This document shows, piece by piece, positions 43,907-51,264 of a stretch of 64,000 nucleotides of DNA (positions within the stretch are counted from its first letter, which is position 1; each line of letters opens with the position of its first letter). A program made the translations under genes and the position numbers. The stretch lies in NCBI GenBank assembly GCA_023459355.1, contig JAEWUM010000036.1, positions 98,108 through 162,107 on the forward strand, in the 5' to 3' direction. The notes below the pieces were generated by a model. That model had not been told where the DNA came from. It made no database searches and was given only the letters and a program-made list of their open reading frames with translations. Origin of the DNA: Bacteroidota bacterium (lineage in GTDB: Bacteria; Bacteroidota; Bacteroidia; Bacteroidales; Paludibacteraceae).

Positions 43907-44614
43907 ATGAAGAAATTTATTGCCATCTTTTTTTTGAGCATTTTTAGTTTGGGTTTATTTGCCGCCGAGCCGGTAGAACCTGAGAATTTATCTATCATCA
44001 AGCAGGTTGAGCACTGGTACGAGCAGAACATGAATTACTTCACCATCACCCTGTTGATGACGGTTGAAAGCTCATTTATCCCTTTTCCTTCCGAAGTGGT
44101 TATTCCGCCTGCAGCTTATATCGCGAGTAAAGAAGGCAGTCACCTCAATATATTTTTGGTCGTGCTTTTTGGTACCTTGGGAGCCTTATTGGGTGCGTAC
44201 ATCAACTACGCGCTGGCTTACTACCTCGGCCGACCGCTTTTGCATAAGTTTGCCGACAGTAAAATCGGTCGTTTGTTGTTGCTTAGCTCTGAGAAAGTGC
44301 AAAAAGCCGAAGATTATTTTCAAACCCATGGAAAAACGGCCACTTTCATTGGCAGGTTGATCCCCGCCATCCGGCAGCTCATTTCTCTTCCGGCCGGCCT
44401 TGCAAAGATGAATTTACTCACATTCAGCCTGTTTACCTTTCTGGGGGCGGGTATCTGGAACGCCATCCTGGCTTTTCTGGGATACATTGCTCAGGGACAG
44501 TCCGACTTAATCGACCTGTATTCCCATGAAATCGGATATGGTATTATGGGTGTTGTTTTAATCGTCGGTGCATTTTACATCTACAAATTCTTCCGTAAAA
44601 AGAATAAAAAATGA
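43907..44614 (+). CDS. DedA family membrane protein
   Basis: The 235-residue product has an N-terminal hydrophobic segment and several membrane segments. The DedA/VTT signatures include VESSFIPFPSEVVIPPAAYI, the re-entrant loop region LGAYINYALAYYLGRP, and FIGRLIPAIRQLISLPAGLA, whose F/x-R-x3-P-x2-R pattern is conserved. DedA proteins are inner-membrane proteins; members are linked to undecaprenyl-phosphate recycling, membrane potential and polymyxin resistance. The stop overlaps the aroE start by 4 bases (ATGA), so the pair is translationally coupled. Confidence 0.95.
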   Translation: MKKFIAIFFLSIFSLGLFAAEPVEPENLSIIKQVEHWYEQNMNYFTITLLMTVESSFIPFPSEVVIPPAAYIASKEGSHLNIFLVVLFGTLGALLGAYINYALAYYLGRPLLHKFADSKIGRLLLLSSEKVQKAEDYFQTHGKTATFIGRLIPAIRQLISLPAGLAKMNLLTFSLFTFLGAGIWNAILAFLGYIAQGQSDLIDLYSHEIGYGIMGVVLIVGAFYIYKFFRKKNKK

Positions 44615-45348
44615 GGTATTTCGGTTTAATCGGTTATCCGTTGGGACACTCGTTTTCGCAGCGCTATTTCACGGCCTATTTCAGGGAAGAAGGCATTGAG
44701 GCGCAATACGACTTATATCCACTGGAAAATATCGATGCTTTTTCAGACTTGATAAACCGGGTAGAACTCACAGGCCTCAACGTAACGATTCCCTACAAAC
44801 AACAAGTGATTCCTTTTTTAGATGAGCTGGATGCAACAGCTTCGGAGATCGGGGCTGTGAATGTTATAAAGTTTATACGGGAAAAGGGTAAAACTAAGCT
44901 GAAAGGGTATAACTCGGATGCCATCGGATTTGAAAACGCCATCAAACCATTTATCCAATCCCATCACAGCAAAGCCCTGATTTTGGGTACCGGCGGCGCC
45001 TCGAAAGCGGTTTGGTACACCCTGAATAAACTGGGGTTGCAAACAAGGTATGTATCCCGGAATGCTTCAGAGGGCATCATCAGTTATGCTGATTTGAATG
45101 AGGAGATAATAGCAGAAAATCTATTAATCGTCAACACAACGCCCTTAGGTATGCATCCCAAAACAGAAGTTTGTCCCGATATACCCTATCATCTGCTGAC
45201 ATCGAAACACTTGCTTTACGACGTCATCTATCATCCGGAAGAAACGCTCTTCATGAAAAAAGGGAAAGAAAACGGCGCTGTAACGGTCAATGGTCTCGAA
45301 ATGTTGCACGGACAAGCCATCGCTGCCTGGCAAATATGGAATGAGTGA
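44611..45348 (+). CDS. aroE: Shikimate dehydrogenase
   Basis: The 245-residue product has the shikimate-binding motif GYPLGHSFSQ at the N-terminus, the catalytic lysine region LNVTIPYKQQVIPFLDE, the NADP loop LILGTGGASKAV and the C-terminal VNGLEMLHGQA. It reduces 3-dehydroshikimate to shikimate in aromatic amino-acid biosynthesis. It is slightly shorter than the usual 270 residues but complete. It overlaps the DedA gene by 4 bases and the AI-2E permease gene by 8 bases, giving a tight operon. Confidence 0.97.
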   Translation: MRYFGLIGYPLGHSFSQRYFTAYFREEGIEAQYDLYPLENIDAFSDLINRVELTGLNVTIPYKQQVIPFLDELDATASEIGAVNVIKFIREKGKTKLKGYNSDAIGFENAIKPFIQSHHSKALILGTGGASKAVWYTLNKLGLQTRYVSRNASEGIISYADLNEEIIAENLLIVNTTPLGMHPKTEVCPDIPYHLLTSKHLLYDVIYHPEETLFMKKGKENGAVTVNGLEMLHGQAIAAWQIWNE

Positions 45349-46480
45349 ACATCAAAAACACCACGATATGATTGAATTTAAAACGCCTTACACATTCGAC
45401 AAAGTAGTCAGACTACTCATCGGGCTTACTATCATCGTATTGATTTTCCTTTTATTCAAAAGACTGAGTGCTGTACTCACTCCTTTCTTCATCGGATGGC
45501 TGATTGCTTATCTGCTGCATCCGATTGTAAAATTCTTTCAATATAAACTGAAGTTCAAAAGTCGCATTCTTTCCATCATCACGACCCTGCTCCTGTTTTT
45601 CGGTAGCATCACGGGGGTCATTATGCTACTCATCCCCCAGATTTCAAAAGAAGTATCGAAGGTATCCGTGCTGATTCAAAACTTCACCCAGAATTTCAAT
45701 GTCGACAGCGTATTGCCGATTGCCTGGCAGAATGCCATCGTGGAATACTTTTCCAGCATTGATGTGGTGGCGCTGATTAACAATCCGAACATCATGGAAG
45801 TTGTCCGGAAAGTAGCCCCGCAACTTTGGAGTTTACTCAACGGTTCGCTCAGCTTTGTGCTCGGTTTGATGGTTATCGTCATCATCCTGCTTTATCTTAT
45901 TTTCATCCTGAAAGATTATGAGAAGATAACGGACTCGATACCGCAAATTATTCCTAAAAACTACCGCGGACTTGTCACGGGTATTTTCGATGACATCGAA
46001 GCCGGAATGAACCGTTATTTCAGGGGACAAGCCCTGATCGCCCTGATCGTGGGCATTCTATTCACGATTGGATTTCTGATTATCGGGCTTCCGATGGCCA
46101 TCGTATTCGGTATATTTGTCGGCATCCTCAATCTGGTGCCCTACCTGCAAACCGTCGCCATCGTGCCGGGCATGTTCCTCTTCATCCTGAAAGCTTCCGA
46201 GCCCGGCCATTCATTGGGAGGCGTTTTACTCAGCGTACTGATTGTATTCCTGATTGTTCAGTCGTTCCAGGATTTGGTACTGGTTCCGAAAATCATGGGC
46301 AAAGTAACCGGACTGAAACCGGCTGTCATCCTCCTGTCATTGTCTGTTTGGGGCTCCCTGATGGGCATCATCGGCATGATCATCGCATTGCCGTTAACCA
46401 CCCTGATTATTTCCTATTACAAAAGATGGGTGTTGGGGAGCGGAGAAGCGGGGGCGCAAGCGCAAGCGGAAAGCGAATAA
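45341..46480 (+). CDS. AI-2E family (PerM-like) membrane protein
   Basis: I use ATG 45341, overlapping the aroE stop; ATG 45290 lies inside aroE, and ATG 45368 (MIEFKTPYTFD) is another possibility. The 379-residue product has about eight membrane segments and the family motif GLPMAIVFGIFVGILNLVPYL, plus the long helical extramembrane region before it. Family members include TqsA, proposed to export autoinducer-2, and others linked to sodium or peptide resistance; the name does not prove the substrate. The last residues (GSGEAGAQAQAESE) are encoded by a GC-rich repeat-like tract that continues into the intergenic region. Confidence 0.88.
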   Translation: MSEHQKHHDMIEFKTPYTFDKVVRLLIGLTIIVLIFLLFKRLSAVLTPFFIGWLIAYLLHPIVKFFQYKLKFKSRILSIITTLLLFFGSITGVIMLLIPQISKEVSKVSVLIQNFTQNFNVDSVLPIAWQNAIVEYFSSIDVVALINNPNIMEVVRKVAPQLWSLLNGSLSFVLGLMVIVIILLYLIFILKDYEKITDSIPQIIPKNYRGLVTGIFDDIEAGMNRYFRGQALIALIVGILFTIGFLIIGLPMAIVFGIFVGILNLVPYLQTVAIVPGMFLFILKASEPGHSLGGVLLSVLIVFLIVQSFQDLVLVPKIMGKVTGLKPAVILLSLSVWGSLMGIIGMIIALPLTTLIISYYKRWVLGSGEAGAQAQAESE

Positions 46481-46530
46481 CGAATAGCTAATAGCTAATA
46501 GCGGAAAACTGAAAACTAAAAACGGAGAGC
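46437..46530. repeat. Short-unit repeat tract crossing the 3' end of the AI-2E gene
   Basis: Units such as AGCGGAGA, GCGCAAGC, GCGGAAAGCG and AATAGCTAATAGC, followed by CGGAAAACTGAAAACTAAAAACGG, run from the last codons of the permease gene into the intergenic region. They share the CGGAAAA and AATAGC(T/G)AA building blocks with the tracts at 36618-36722 and 50041-50071. Confidence 0.6.
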
Positions 46531-46550
46531 GGATAACTTCTTTTGTTCCG

Positions 46551-46704
46551 TACATCAGGCATGTAGGAGATTTACATCGGCGATGCGCAATAATTACATC
46601 GGTGATGTACGGGTCTTACATCGGGCATGTATAATCGGCACATCAGCGATGTATAATCAGTACATCGTAGATGTGAAAGTTGTAAATCGTTTATTTGTGG
46701 ACCA
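46551..46704. repeat. 22-bp-period array of short palindromes (7 units)
   Basis: Units start at 46551, 46573, 46595, 46617, 46639, 46661 and 46683, exactly 22 bases apart. Each begins with TACAT-N5-ATGTA or a variant (for example TACATCGGTGATGTA), so five-base arms with a five-base spacer, followed by a variable linker of about 7 bases. The seventh unit is degenerate (TAAATCGTTTATTTG). Confidence 0.85.
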
Positions 46705-46847
46705 AGGTGTTGGCTACTTTTTTTAAAATAAGCCGAGATGCAACTTCAAACAGGGCGAGAAAAAATTTAATTACGGCGGACTTAAATCGTAGTTCGGTGC
46801 TAACTGATTTATTTTACGCTTGAATGATCATTTCAGCCAAACCTACA

Positions 46848-47033
46848 AAACCTTATTTCTCACCTTATTTTCTGACTAAACCACCTTAGTAGCAGATATT
46901 TATTTACAAGTACCTCTTCTTACCTTATTTCTAATATTTATCAATCAAAATAAGGTAATAAGGTTTGCTATAATATGGTGTACATTTGCTACTAAGGTGG
47001 TTTAGTCAGAAAATAAGGTGAGAAATAAGGTTT
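46848..47033. repeat. 186-bp element with perfect 47-bp inverted repeats (MITE-like)
   Basis: 46848-46894 and 46987-47033 are perfect inverted copies over 47 bases, separated by 92 bases. The loop contains a second, shorter inverted pair (CTTACCTTATTT near 46919 and AAATAAGGTAA near 46947). No coding potential is visible and no obvious target-site duplication is seen. Confidence 0.85.
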
Positions 47034-47201
47034 ATTGATGATTAATTTATAAGTTTGTAAATAGAAATTTCTAAAGATTATATGTTAACCGGATTGTCTG
47101 ATGCTGATGTGCGCAAGGTCATATCCGTGCAGGTAGAATTTTAGAGCAACTAAAAGTGAATGGAATAGTGAAATAAAGGAATAATCATAAATTTAGAAAA
47201 G

Positions 47202-47537
47202 ATGGCAACAAAAATTTTCAAAATGCGTGATAATTATGGTAATAAAGAGCAGTATCCCTTTTTAGAAATTGATAATGAAAAGTTTTATGAAATGAAGGAC
47301 AAATATGGAAATAAAACGCAAAATCCTTTCTTGGAAATTGAAAACGGAAAAGTTTTCAAAATGCGTGATAATCACGGCAATAAGGAACAGTATCCTTTTT
47401 TAGTAATCGAAAATGGAAAAATATATAAAATGCGTGACAAATATGGAAATAAAACACAATATCCGTTTTTGGAAATTGAAGGACGTATTTCCGATGCTGA
47501 GCTTATTGTTGTCTTAATGCAAGTAAGAAAATTGTAA
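47202..47537 (+). CDS. Small protein of four 23-25-residue repeats
   Basis: The 111-residue product is four tandem repeats of the type KIFKMRDNYGNKEQYPFLEI, with the alternating versions KMRDNYGNKEQ and KMKDKYGNKTQ. A different C-terminal tail (SDAELIVVLMQVRKL) follows. Each repeat suggests a beta-hairpin, so the protein may be a small beta-solenoid or WG-like repeat fold. There is no signal peptide, so it is probably cytoplasmic. It lies 41 bases before the 338-residue gene. I do not recognise the family. Confidence 0.75.
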   Translation: MATKIFKMRDNYGNKEQYPFLEIDNEKFYEMKDKYGNKTQNPFLEIENGKVFKMRDNHGNKEQYPFLVIENGKIYKMRDKYGNKTQYPFLEIEGRISDAELIVVLMQVRKL

Positions 47538-47578
47538 AATAAGCGAGTTAACACTATAAATTTTAAAAACATAAAATT

Positions 47579-48595
47579 ATGGCAATTTGGACTGAAATAG
47601 GTAAGAACCTAGTTAAAGAAGGTATTTTTAAGGACTTTTCTGATCTTAAGGAAGGTGTCTTTGAGCGTTTTCCAGAATTAATACCTGCTGTTGGTGATAA
47701 TTATTGGTCAAACAATCATTCTAGATTGCTGTTAGTTGGTGAAAGCAATTATTTTAAAGATGATTTAGAATTAATAAGTAATTTCAAGCATGCTTCTGAT
47801 TGGTATACTGGTGATAAAAGCAAGCTAATACCAGAATCGAAAAGGAATGACGTAAATAATTGGAAGAGCAGTAGAGGTCATAATAATATTTACAACTCCA
47901 TGAAAAAGGTATTAAATGAAATGGGTATTCAAAGTTTTGAAAAGGGTTTATTGTGGGAAGCTGCTTACTATAATTATTTTTTAAGACCTGCAAGTGTAAC
48001 AAAATCAAGTAAGTGCTTTGATAAGGATTGTGAGGAAATTGATCGTCAGGTTTCTTATTTGGCATTGCGTGGTATTATTGACAAAATTAAACCTGATATT
48101 GTTGTTTTTGTAAGCAAGTTCGCATATAGTAAATTTATAGAGTATTACGACAAAGAAAAAGATTATTATGGGAATGTTATTGTAAGCTGCGTTAATCATT
48201 TTTCGCACGCTTGCTGGACTCAACCTGATGGACAGCAAAAGTTTGAAAATCTGTTGAGGGAATATTGGTTCTGGAAAAATAAGGAATATCAAAAATTACG
48301 CAATATTCACAATGAATTAAGACAAAAATTTAAAGTTGAAAAGGAACAAGAATGTTTTTTTGATGAGAAAGGTAATTTTCTTTCTTGTTTAAATTTTAAT
48401 ATAAATGATTCATCTTTTTGGTGTGAAACAGGTGTAGAAATAAAAGGTATTGGTTTCTGGACTTGCTTTTATAAAACGGAGAACAGTAAAGCAATACCTG
48501 CGATAGAAGATAAAAAATATGATTTTACTCCAAGCAATGACAAAATCGTAGAAGAAATTGAAACAGTAATCAATCAAATTATTGAAGAAATTTAA
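47579..48595 (+). CDS. Unrecognised protein, possibly uracil-DNA-glycosylase-like fold
   Basis: The 338-residue product has no signal peptide. The segment SRLLLVGESNYFKDD resembles the first strand and loop of uracil-DNA-glycosylase-like proteins (LLxGExxx). KPDIVVFVSKFAYSKFIEYY and VNHFSHACWTQPDGQQKFENLLREYW could be the later strand with its C-terminal His motif. This is weak pattern evidence only. The last 90 residues form a separate beta-rich part. It sits in an accessory island between the repeat protein and a metallophosphoesterase (14-base gap). Visibly AT-richer than the flanking housekeeping genes, suggesting transfer. Confidence 0.5.
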   Translation: MAIWTEIGKNLVKEGIFKDFSDLKEGVFERFPELIPAVGDNYWSNNHSRLLLVGESNYFKDDLELISNFKHASDWYTGDKSKLIPESKRNDVNNWKSSRGHNNIYNSMKKVLNEMGIQSFEKGLLWEAAYYNYFLRPASVTKSSKCFDKDCEEIDRQVSYLALRGIIDKIKPDIVVFVSKFAYSKFIEYYDKEKDYYGNVIVSCVNHFSHACWTQPDGQQKFENLLREYWFWKNKEYQKLRNIHNELRQKFKVEKEQECFFDEKGNFLSCLNFNINDSSFWCETGVEIKGIGFWTCFYKTENSKAIPAIEDKKYDFTPSNDKIVEEIETVINQIIEEI

Positions 48596-48609
48596 AAAAA
48601 CAGCCTAAT

Positions 48610-49203
48610 ATGCTCATTCTCCATCTTTCCGATACCCATAGCAAGCACCATAAATTACGCAATCTGCCACCCGCTGATATAATCATTCACTCGGGCGATA
48701 TTTCTTTTGCAGGTTCGGAAAACGAGGTTATGAATTTTATCGAATGGTTTGGGGCATTGCCCTATAAACACAAAATATTTATAGCTGGCAATCACGATGA
48801 CTGCTTGTTTGGAACAAATATAGACGGACTGCCGGAGAACTGCTTTTATTTGTGCAATTCGGGTGTGACCATCGAAGGTGTAAAATTTTACGGTACTCCT
48901 ATGTTTATGGAAGATGTAATGTCCGGCGATTATGATAGAAATACTCAGAAGATTCCAGGCGACACAGATATTCTAATAACCCACCAACCGCCTAAAGGTA
49001 TTTTAGACTCTTCGGCAAATATCAACTATGGCGACCTTAAATTATTAGAAATTGTATTGAAAACCAAACCCAAATATCACCTTTTTGGACATATTCACGG
49101 AGCTTACGGAGTCGAGAAATCAGAACATACAACTTTTGTCAATGCTGCTGTTTTGAGCGAAAATTATGAACTTATGTATGAACCGATTTTACTGAAAATA
49201 TGA
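48610..49203 (+). CDS. Metallophosphoesterase
   Basis: The 197-residue product shows all calcineurin-like motifs: DTH (LHLSDTHSKHH), GD (IIHSGDIS), GNHD (FIAGNHDD), the His in ITHQPP, and GHIH (LFGHIHGAYG), so a two-metal active site is intact. Short single-domain members are often cAMP, nucleotide or phosphodiester hydrolases; the substrate is unknown. It has no signal peptide. It starts 14 bases after the unknown 338-residue gene and ends 20 bases from the stop of the convergent XRE regulator gene. Confidence 0.92.
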   Translation: MLILHLSDTHSKHHKLRNLPPADIIIHSGDISFAGSENEVMNFIEWFGALPYKHKIFIAGNHDDCLFGTNIDGLPENCFYLCNSGVTIEGVKFYGTPMFMEDVMSGDYDRNTQKIPGDTDILITHQPPKGILDSSANINYGDLKLLEIVLKTKPKYHLFGHIHGAYGVEKSEHTTFVNAAVLSENYELMYEPILLKI

Positions 49204-49223
49204 GAAAAATGACAAACTCCATA

Positions 49224-49730
49224 CTATCTTAAGTACCTGTTCATATTGGCTGCAATAATCTTACTTGTTGAAGCTCCCTTTTCAAGGCATTTCAACACCA
49301 CCTCTTTTCCATAGAAATGAATAATCTCCTTAATCTCCTGTTCGTTTCCACGTTCAAAAACCCGTCGAATTACAGATGTTCTGTTCTTTTCCCAATCAAT
49401 CCGATTTAAATCTGTATCCCAAAATACAACCGAACGAAAAACAGATAAATTGGGGCGGTTATTTTCGGACAATTTTCTTTTCTCCTGTGCAATATCGTTG
49501 TATGCCTGAAGCACCATAAAGAAACCATCTTCCAAACCAAGGGCCTGCTCTAACTTCAATGACAAAGCGGGATTCATTCGGCGCTTTCCCTTAGTTATGG
49601 CAGTAATGGTTTGAGGAAACTCATTGATGGAGAGCGCAAATGATCCTTTAGGCAAATTTCTTTTTTTCAATTCTCTTTCCAGAATTAAACCGGGATGAAT
49701 CCCTTTGATTATATTTATATTTGGGTCCAT
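49224..49730 (-). CDS. XRE/HigA-like antitoxin-type regulator with C-terminal DUF6922-like region
   Basis: The 168-residue product begins with a HigA-type helix-turn-helix (IHPGLILERELKKRNL, then ITAITKGKRRMNPALSLKLEQALG). The C-terminal region VVFWDTDLNRIDWEKNRTSV followed by VFERGNEQEIKEIIHFYGKE matches a domain I recall as DUF6922, often next to AbiEii-type nucleotidyltransferase toxins. No toxin gene is adjacent; the only neighbour is a convergent metallophosphoesterase. A palindromic site overlaps its promoter (49750-49780), fitting autorepression. Confidence 0.8.
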   Translation of the reverse strand: MDPNINIIKGIHPGLILERELKKRNLPKGSFALSINEFPQTITAITKGKRRMNPALSLKLEQALGLEDGFFMVLQAYNDIAQEKRKLSENNRPNLSVFRSVVFWDTDLNRIDWEKNRTSVIRRVFERGNEQEIKEIIHFYGKEVVLKCLEKGASTSKIIAANMNRYLR

Positions 49731-49749
49731 TGCGTCAATAAATTTTCAA

Positions 49750-49780
49750 CAAAGATACAAAAAGTAAACAAATCTGTTTA
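49750..49780 (-). promoter_or_regulatory. Promoter and likely autoregulatory operator of the XRE gene
   Basis: The minus strand has TATCTTTG (49750-49757), a perfect -7 box 20 bases before the ATG. Next to it, at 49765-49780, is a perfect palindrome TAAACA-AATC-TGTTTA covering the -20 to -35 region, where a HigA-like dimer would block RNA polymerase. Confidence 0.6.
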
Positions 49781-49863
49781 TTTGCAGAGAAGTTTTTATT
49801 ATTTTCTCTTGTCCAACGTATTCTTCATACTGCTATGCCCTATCCGATAAGCAAACAGCCTTG

Positions 49864-50001
49864 ACGCAACCTTACGTTATAGCACGACGTAAGGTTGCGT
49901 CACGATATGACGTAGAGTTACGTCACGGCATAACGAGGAGTTGCGTCACGGCATGACGAGGAGTTGCGTTATGGCATGACGTAAGCTTTCGTCACGACTT
50001 C
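49864..50001. repeat. 23-bp-period array of short palindromes (6 units)
   Basis: Units begin at 49864, 49887, 49910, 49933, 49956 and 49979, spaced exactly 23 bases. Across units the core is CGTCA-N5-TGACG (for example CGTCACGGCATGACG): five-base arms and a five-base spacer, as in the 46551 array but with a different sequence. The linker GAGGAGTTG-like segment is repeated as well. Confidence 0.85.
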
Positions 50002-50081
50002 TACAGTGGGGTTTTGTTATCTAACTTTTATCCACTATATTTGTTATTCGCTATTAGTTATTCACTATTCGCTAAAACATC

Positions 50082-50561
50082 ATGCACCCAACCTCCATAT
50101 TATTCGTTTGCTTAGGCAACATCTGCCGCTCCCCCATGGCTGAAGGGGTTTTTAAGAAAATCCTTTTCAGAGAAGGAATACACCAGCAGTTTCAGGTTGA
50201 TTCTGCCGGGTTAATCGGTTATCATCAGGGGGAGTTAGCCGACAGTCGCATGCGGGCGCATGCAACTCGCAGAGGGTATGACCTTACGCACCGCTCGCGA
50301 CAAGTAACAAAGGCTGATTTCGATAAGTTCGACCTGATTATCGGGATGGATGACCAAAACATCCGGGGATTGAACAACCTGGCACAAACGCCCGAACAAA
50401 AAGCAAAAATCCGCCGGATGACGGATTTTTGTGTGAATATGCAGGCAACCGAGGTTCCCGACCCTTATTACGGTGGCGCTGCCGGTTTCGAATATGTAAT
50501 TGACTTACTCGAAGATGCCTGTGAGGGTTTGCTGAAGTCTATCTCACCCCCGCTTCCCTGA
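50082..50561 (+). CDS. Low-molecular-weight protein-tyrosine phosphatase
   Basis: The 159-residue product has the P-loop CLGNICRS at residues 10-17 (nucleophile Cys10, Arg16) and the general-acid segment VPDPYYGG near the C-terminus. Fold and length match LMW-PTPs, which in bacteria commonly reverse tyrosine phosphorylation of polysaccharide-export kinases; no such kinase is in this window. The 3' end overlaps the convergent tdk gene by 23 bases. Confidence 0.95.
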   Translation: MHPTSILFVCLGNICRSPMAEGVFKKILFREGIHQQFQVDSAGLIGYHQGELADSRMRAHATRRGYDLTHRSRQVTKADFDKFDLIIGMDDQNIRGLNNLAQTPEQKAKIRRMTDFCVNMQATEVPDPYYGGAAGFEYVIDLLEDACEGLLKSISPPLP

Positions 50562-51120
50562 AACAATCCCGGCAAATGGGTTCGTATTCAAGTGTTTCGC
50601 CCAGCAACACCCTTTTGTCGCTATCCACCAAACGGTGGGAGACATACGCCAAGGAACCGCAGCGCACACAAATCGCGTGGACTTTATACACATCTTCTGC
50701 GATGGCGCAAAGTCCGGGCATGGGACCGAAGGGCACTCCGCGGTAATCCATATCCAATCCGGCAACGATGACCCGGATGCCCTGATCCGCGAGCGTATTA
50801 CAAACTTCGACCAGACCTTCATCAAAAAACTGGGCTTCGTCAATCCCGATTACATCCACATCGTTCGACATCAGCAGGATACTGCCCGAAGACTCGACCG
50901 GCGTGGAGCGGATAGAGTTCTTGTCGTGCGAAACTACCTCATCTTCAGAGTAGCGGGTGTCAATTTTAGGTTTGAAAATTTCGACGGATTGTTTGGCAAA
51001 CTGCGCTCTTTTCAACCTGCGGATGAGTTCTTCCGTTTTCCCGGAGAACATGGACCCACAGATGACTTCAATACTCCCCCTCTTTTGTGCCGACAACCGG
51101 TTCTGCTCTGAATAGATCAT
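50539..51120 (-). CDS. tdk: Thymidine kinase
   Basis: The 193-residue product has the P-loop GSMFSGKTEEL, the DEAQFF segment, FPM-type lasso residues (GVPFGPMPGL) and a C-terminal zinc site with CVRCG and CRDC. It phosphorylates thymidine with ATP in nucleotide salvage. Length and motifs are full. The minus-strand gene converges on the phosphatase with 23 bases overlap and is divergent from the acidic-protein/rsmI operon, an arrangement I recall from other Bacteroidales. Confidence 0.97.
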   Translation of the reverse strand: MIYSEQNRLSAQKRGSIEVICGSMFSGKTEELIRRLKRAQFAKQSVEIFKPKIDTRYSEDEVVSHDKNSIRSTPVESSGSILLMSNDVDVIGIDEAQFFDEGLVEVCNTLADQGIRVIVAGLDMDYRGVPFGPMPGLCAIAEDVYKVHAICVRCGSLAYVSHRLVDSDKRVLLGETLEYEPICRDCFREAGVR

Positions 51121-51264
51121 GGTAATTCTTGATTTTTAGCGATTTTTTTGATTATTTATTCTGTTGAAATCATTAACTTTACAGCGTTTTTGCACTCATA
51201 ACAGCTTTACATTCGCAAAAATATAAAAAATCAACCGTTGTATTACCTCTTTTTTTAAAAAGAT

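Larger units (their letters stand above)
46481..47201. other. 721-base gap at the left edge of the accessory island
   Basis: No convincing gene. It holds the end of a repeat tract (to 46530), a seven-unit 22-bp array (46551-46704), a 186-bp element with 47-bp perfect inverted arms (46848-47033) and a perfect -7 box TAAGTTTG (47050-47057) upstream of the 111-residue repeat protein. The stretch 46705-46847 shows nothing recognisable. Confidence 0.7.
49731..50081. other. 351-base gap at the right edge of the accessory island
   Basis: No gene is visible. It holds the regulator promoter with its palindrome (49750-49780), a six-unit 23-bp array (49864-50001), and the phrase TTATTCGCTATTAGTTATTC (50042-50061), related in inverted sense to the tract near 46475-46504. 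Confidence 0.7.

Noticed and set aside
45290..45340. Upstream start for the AI-2E gene at 45290
   Set aside because: It lies deep within aroE; the overlap start at 45341 is far more plausible.
46481..50081. Integrated prophage or conjugative element
   Set aside because: No integrase, structural or transfer gene, and no clear attachment-site duplication.
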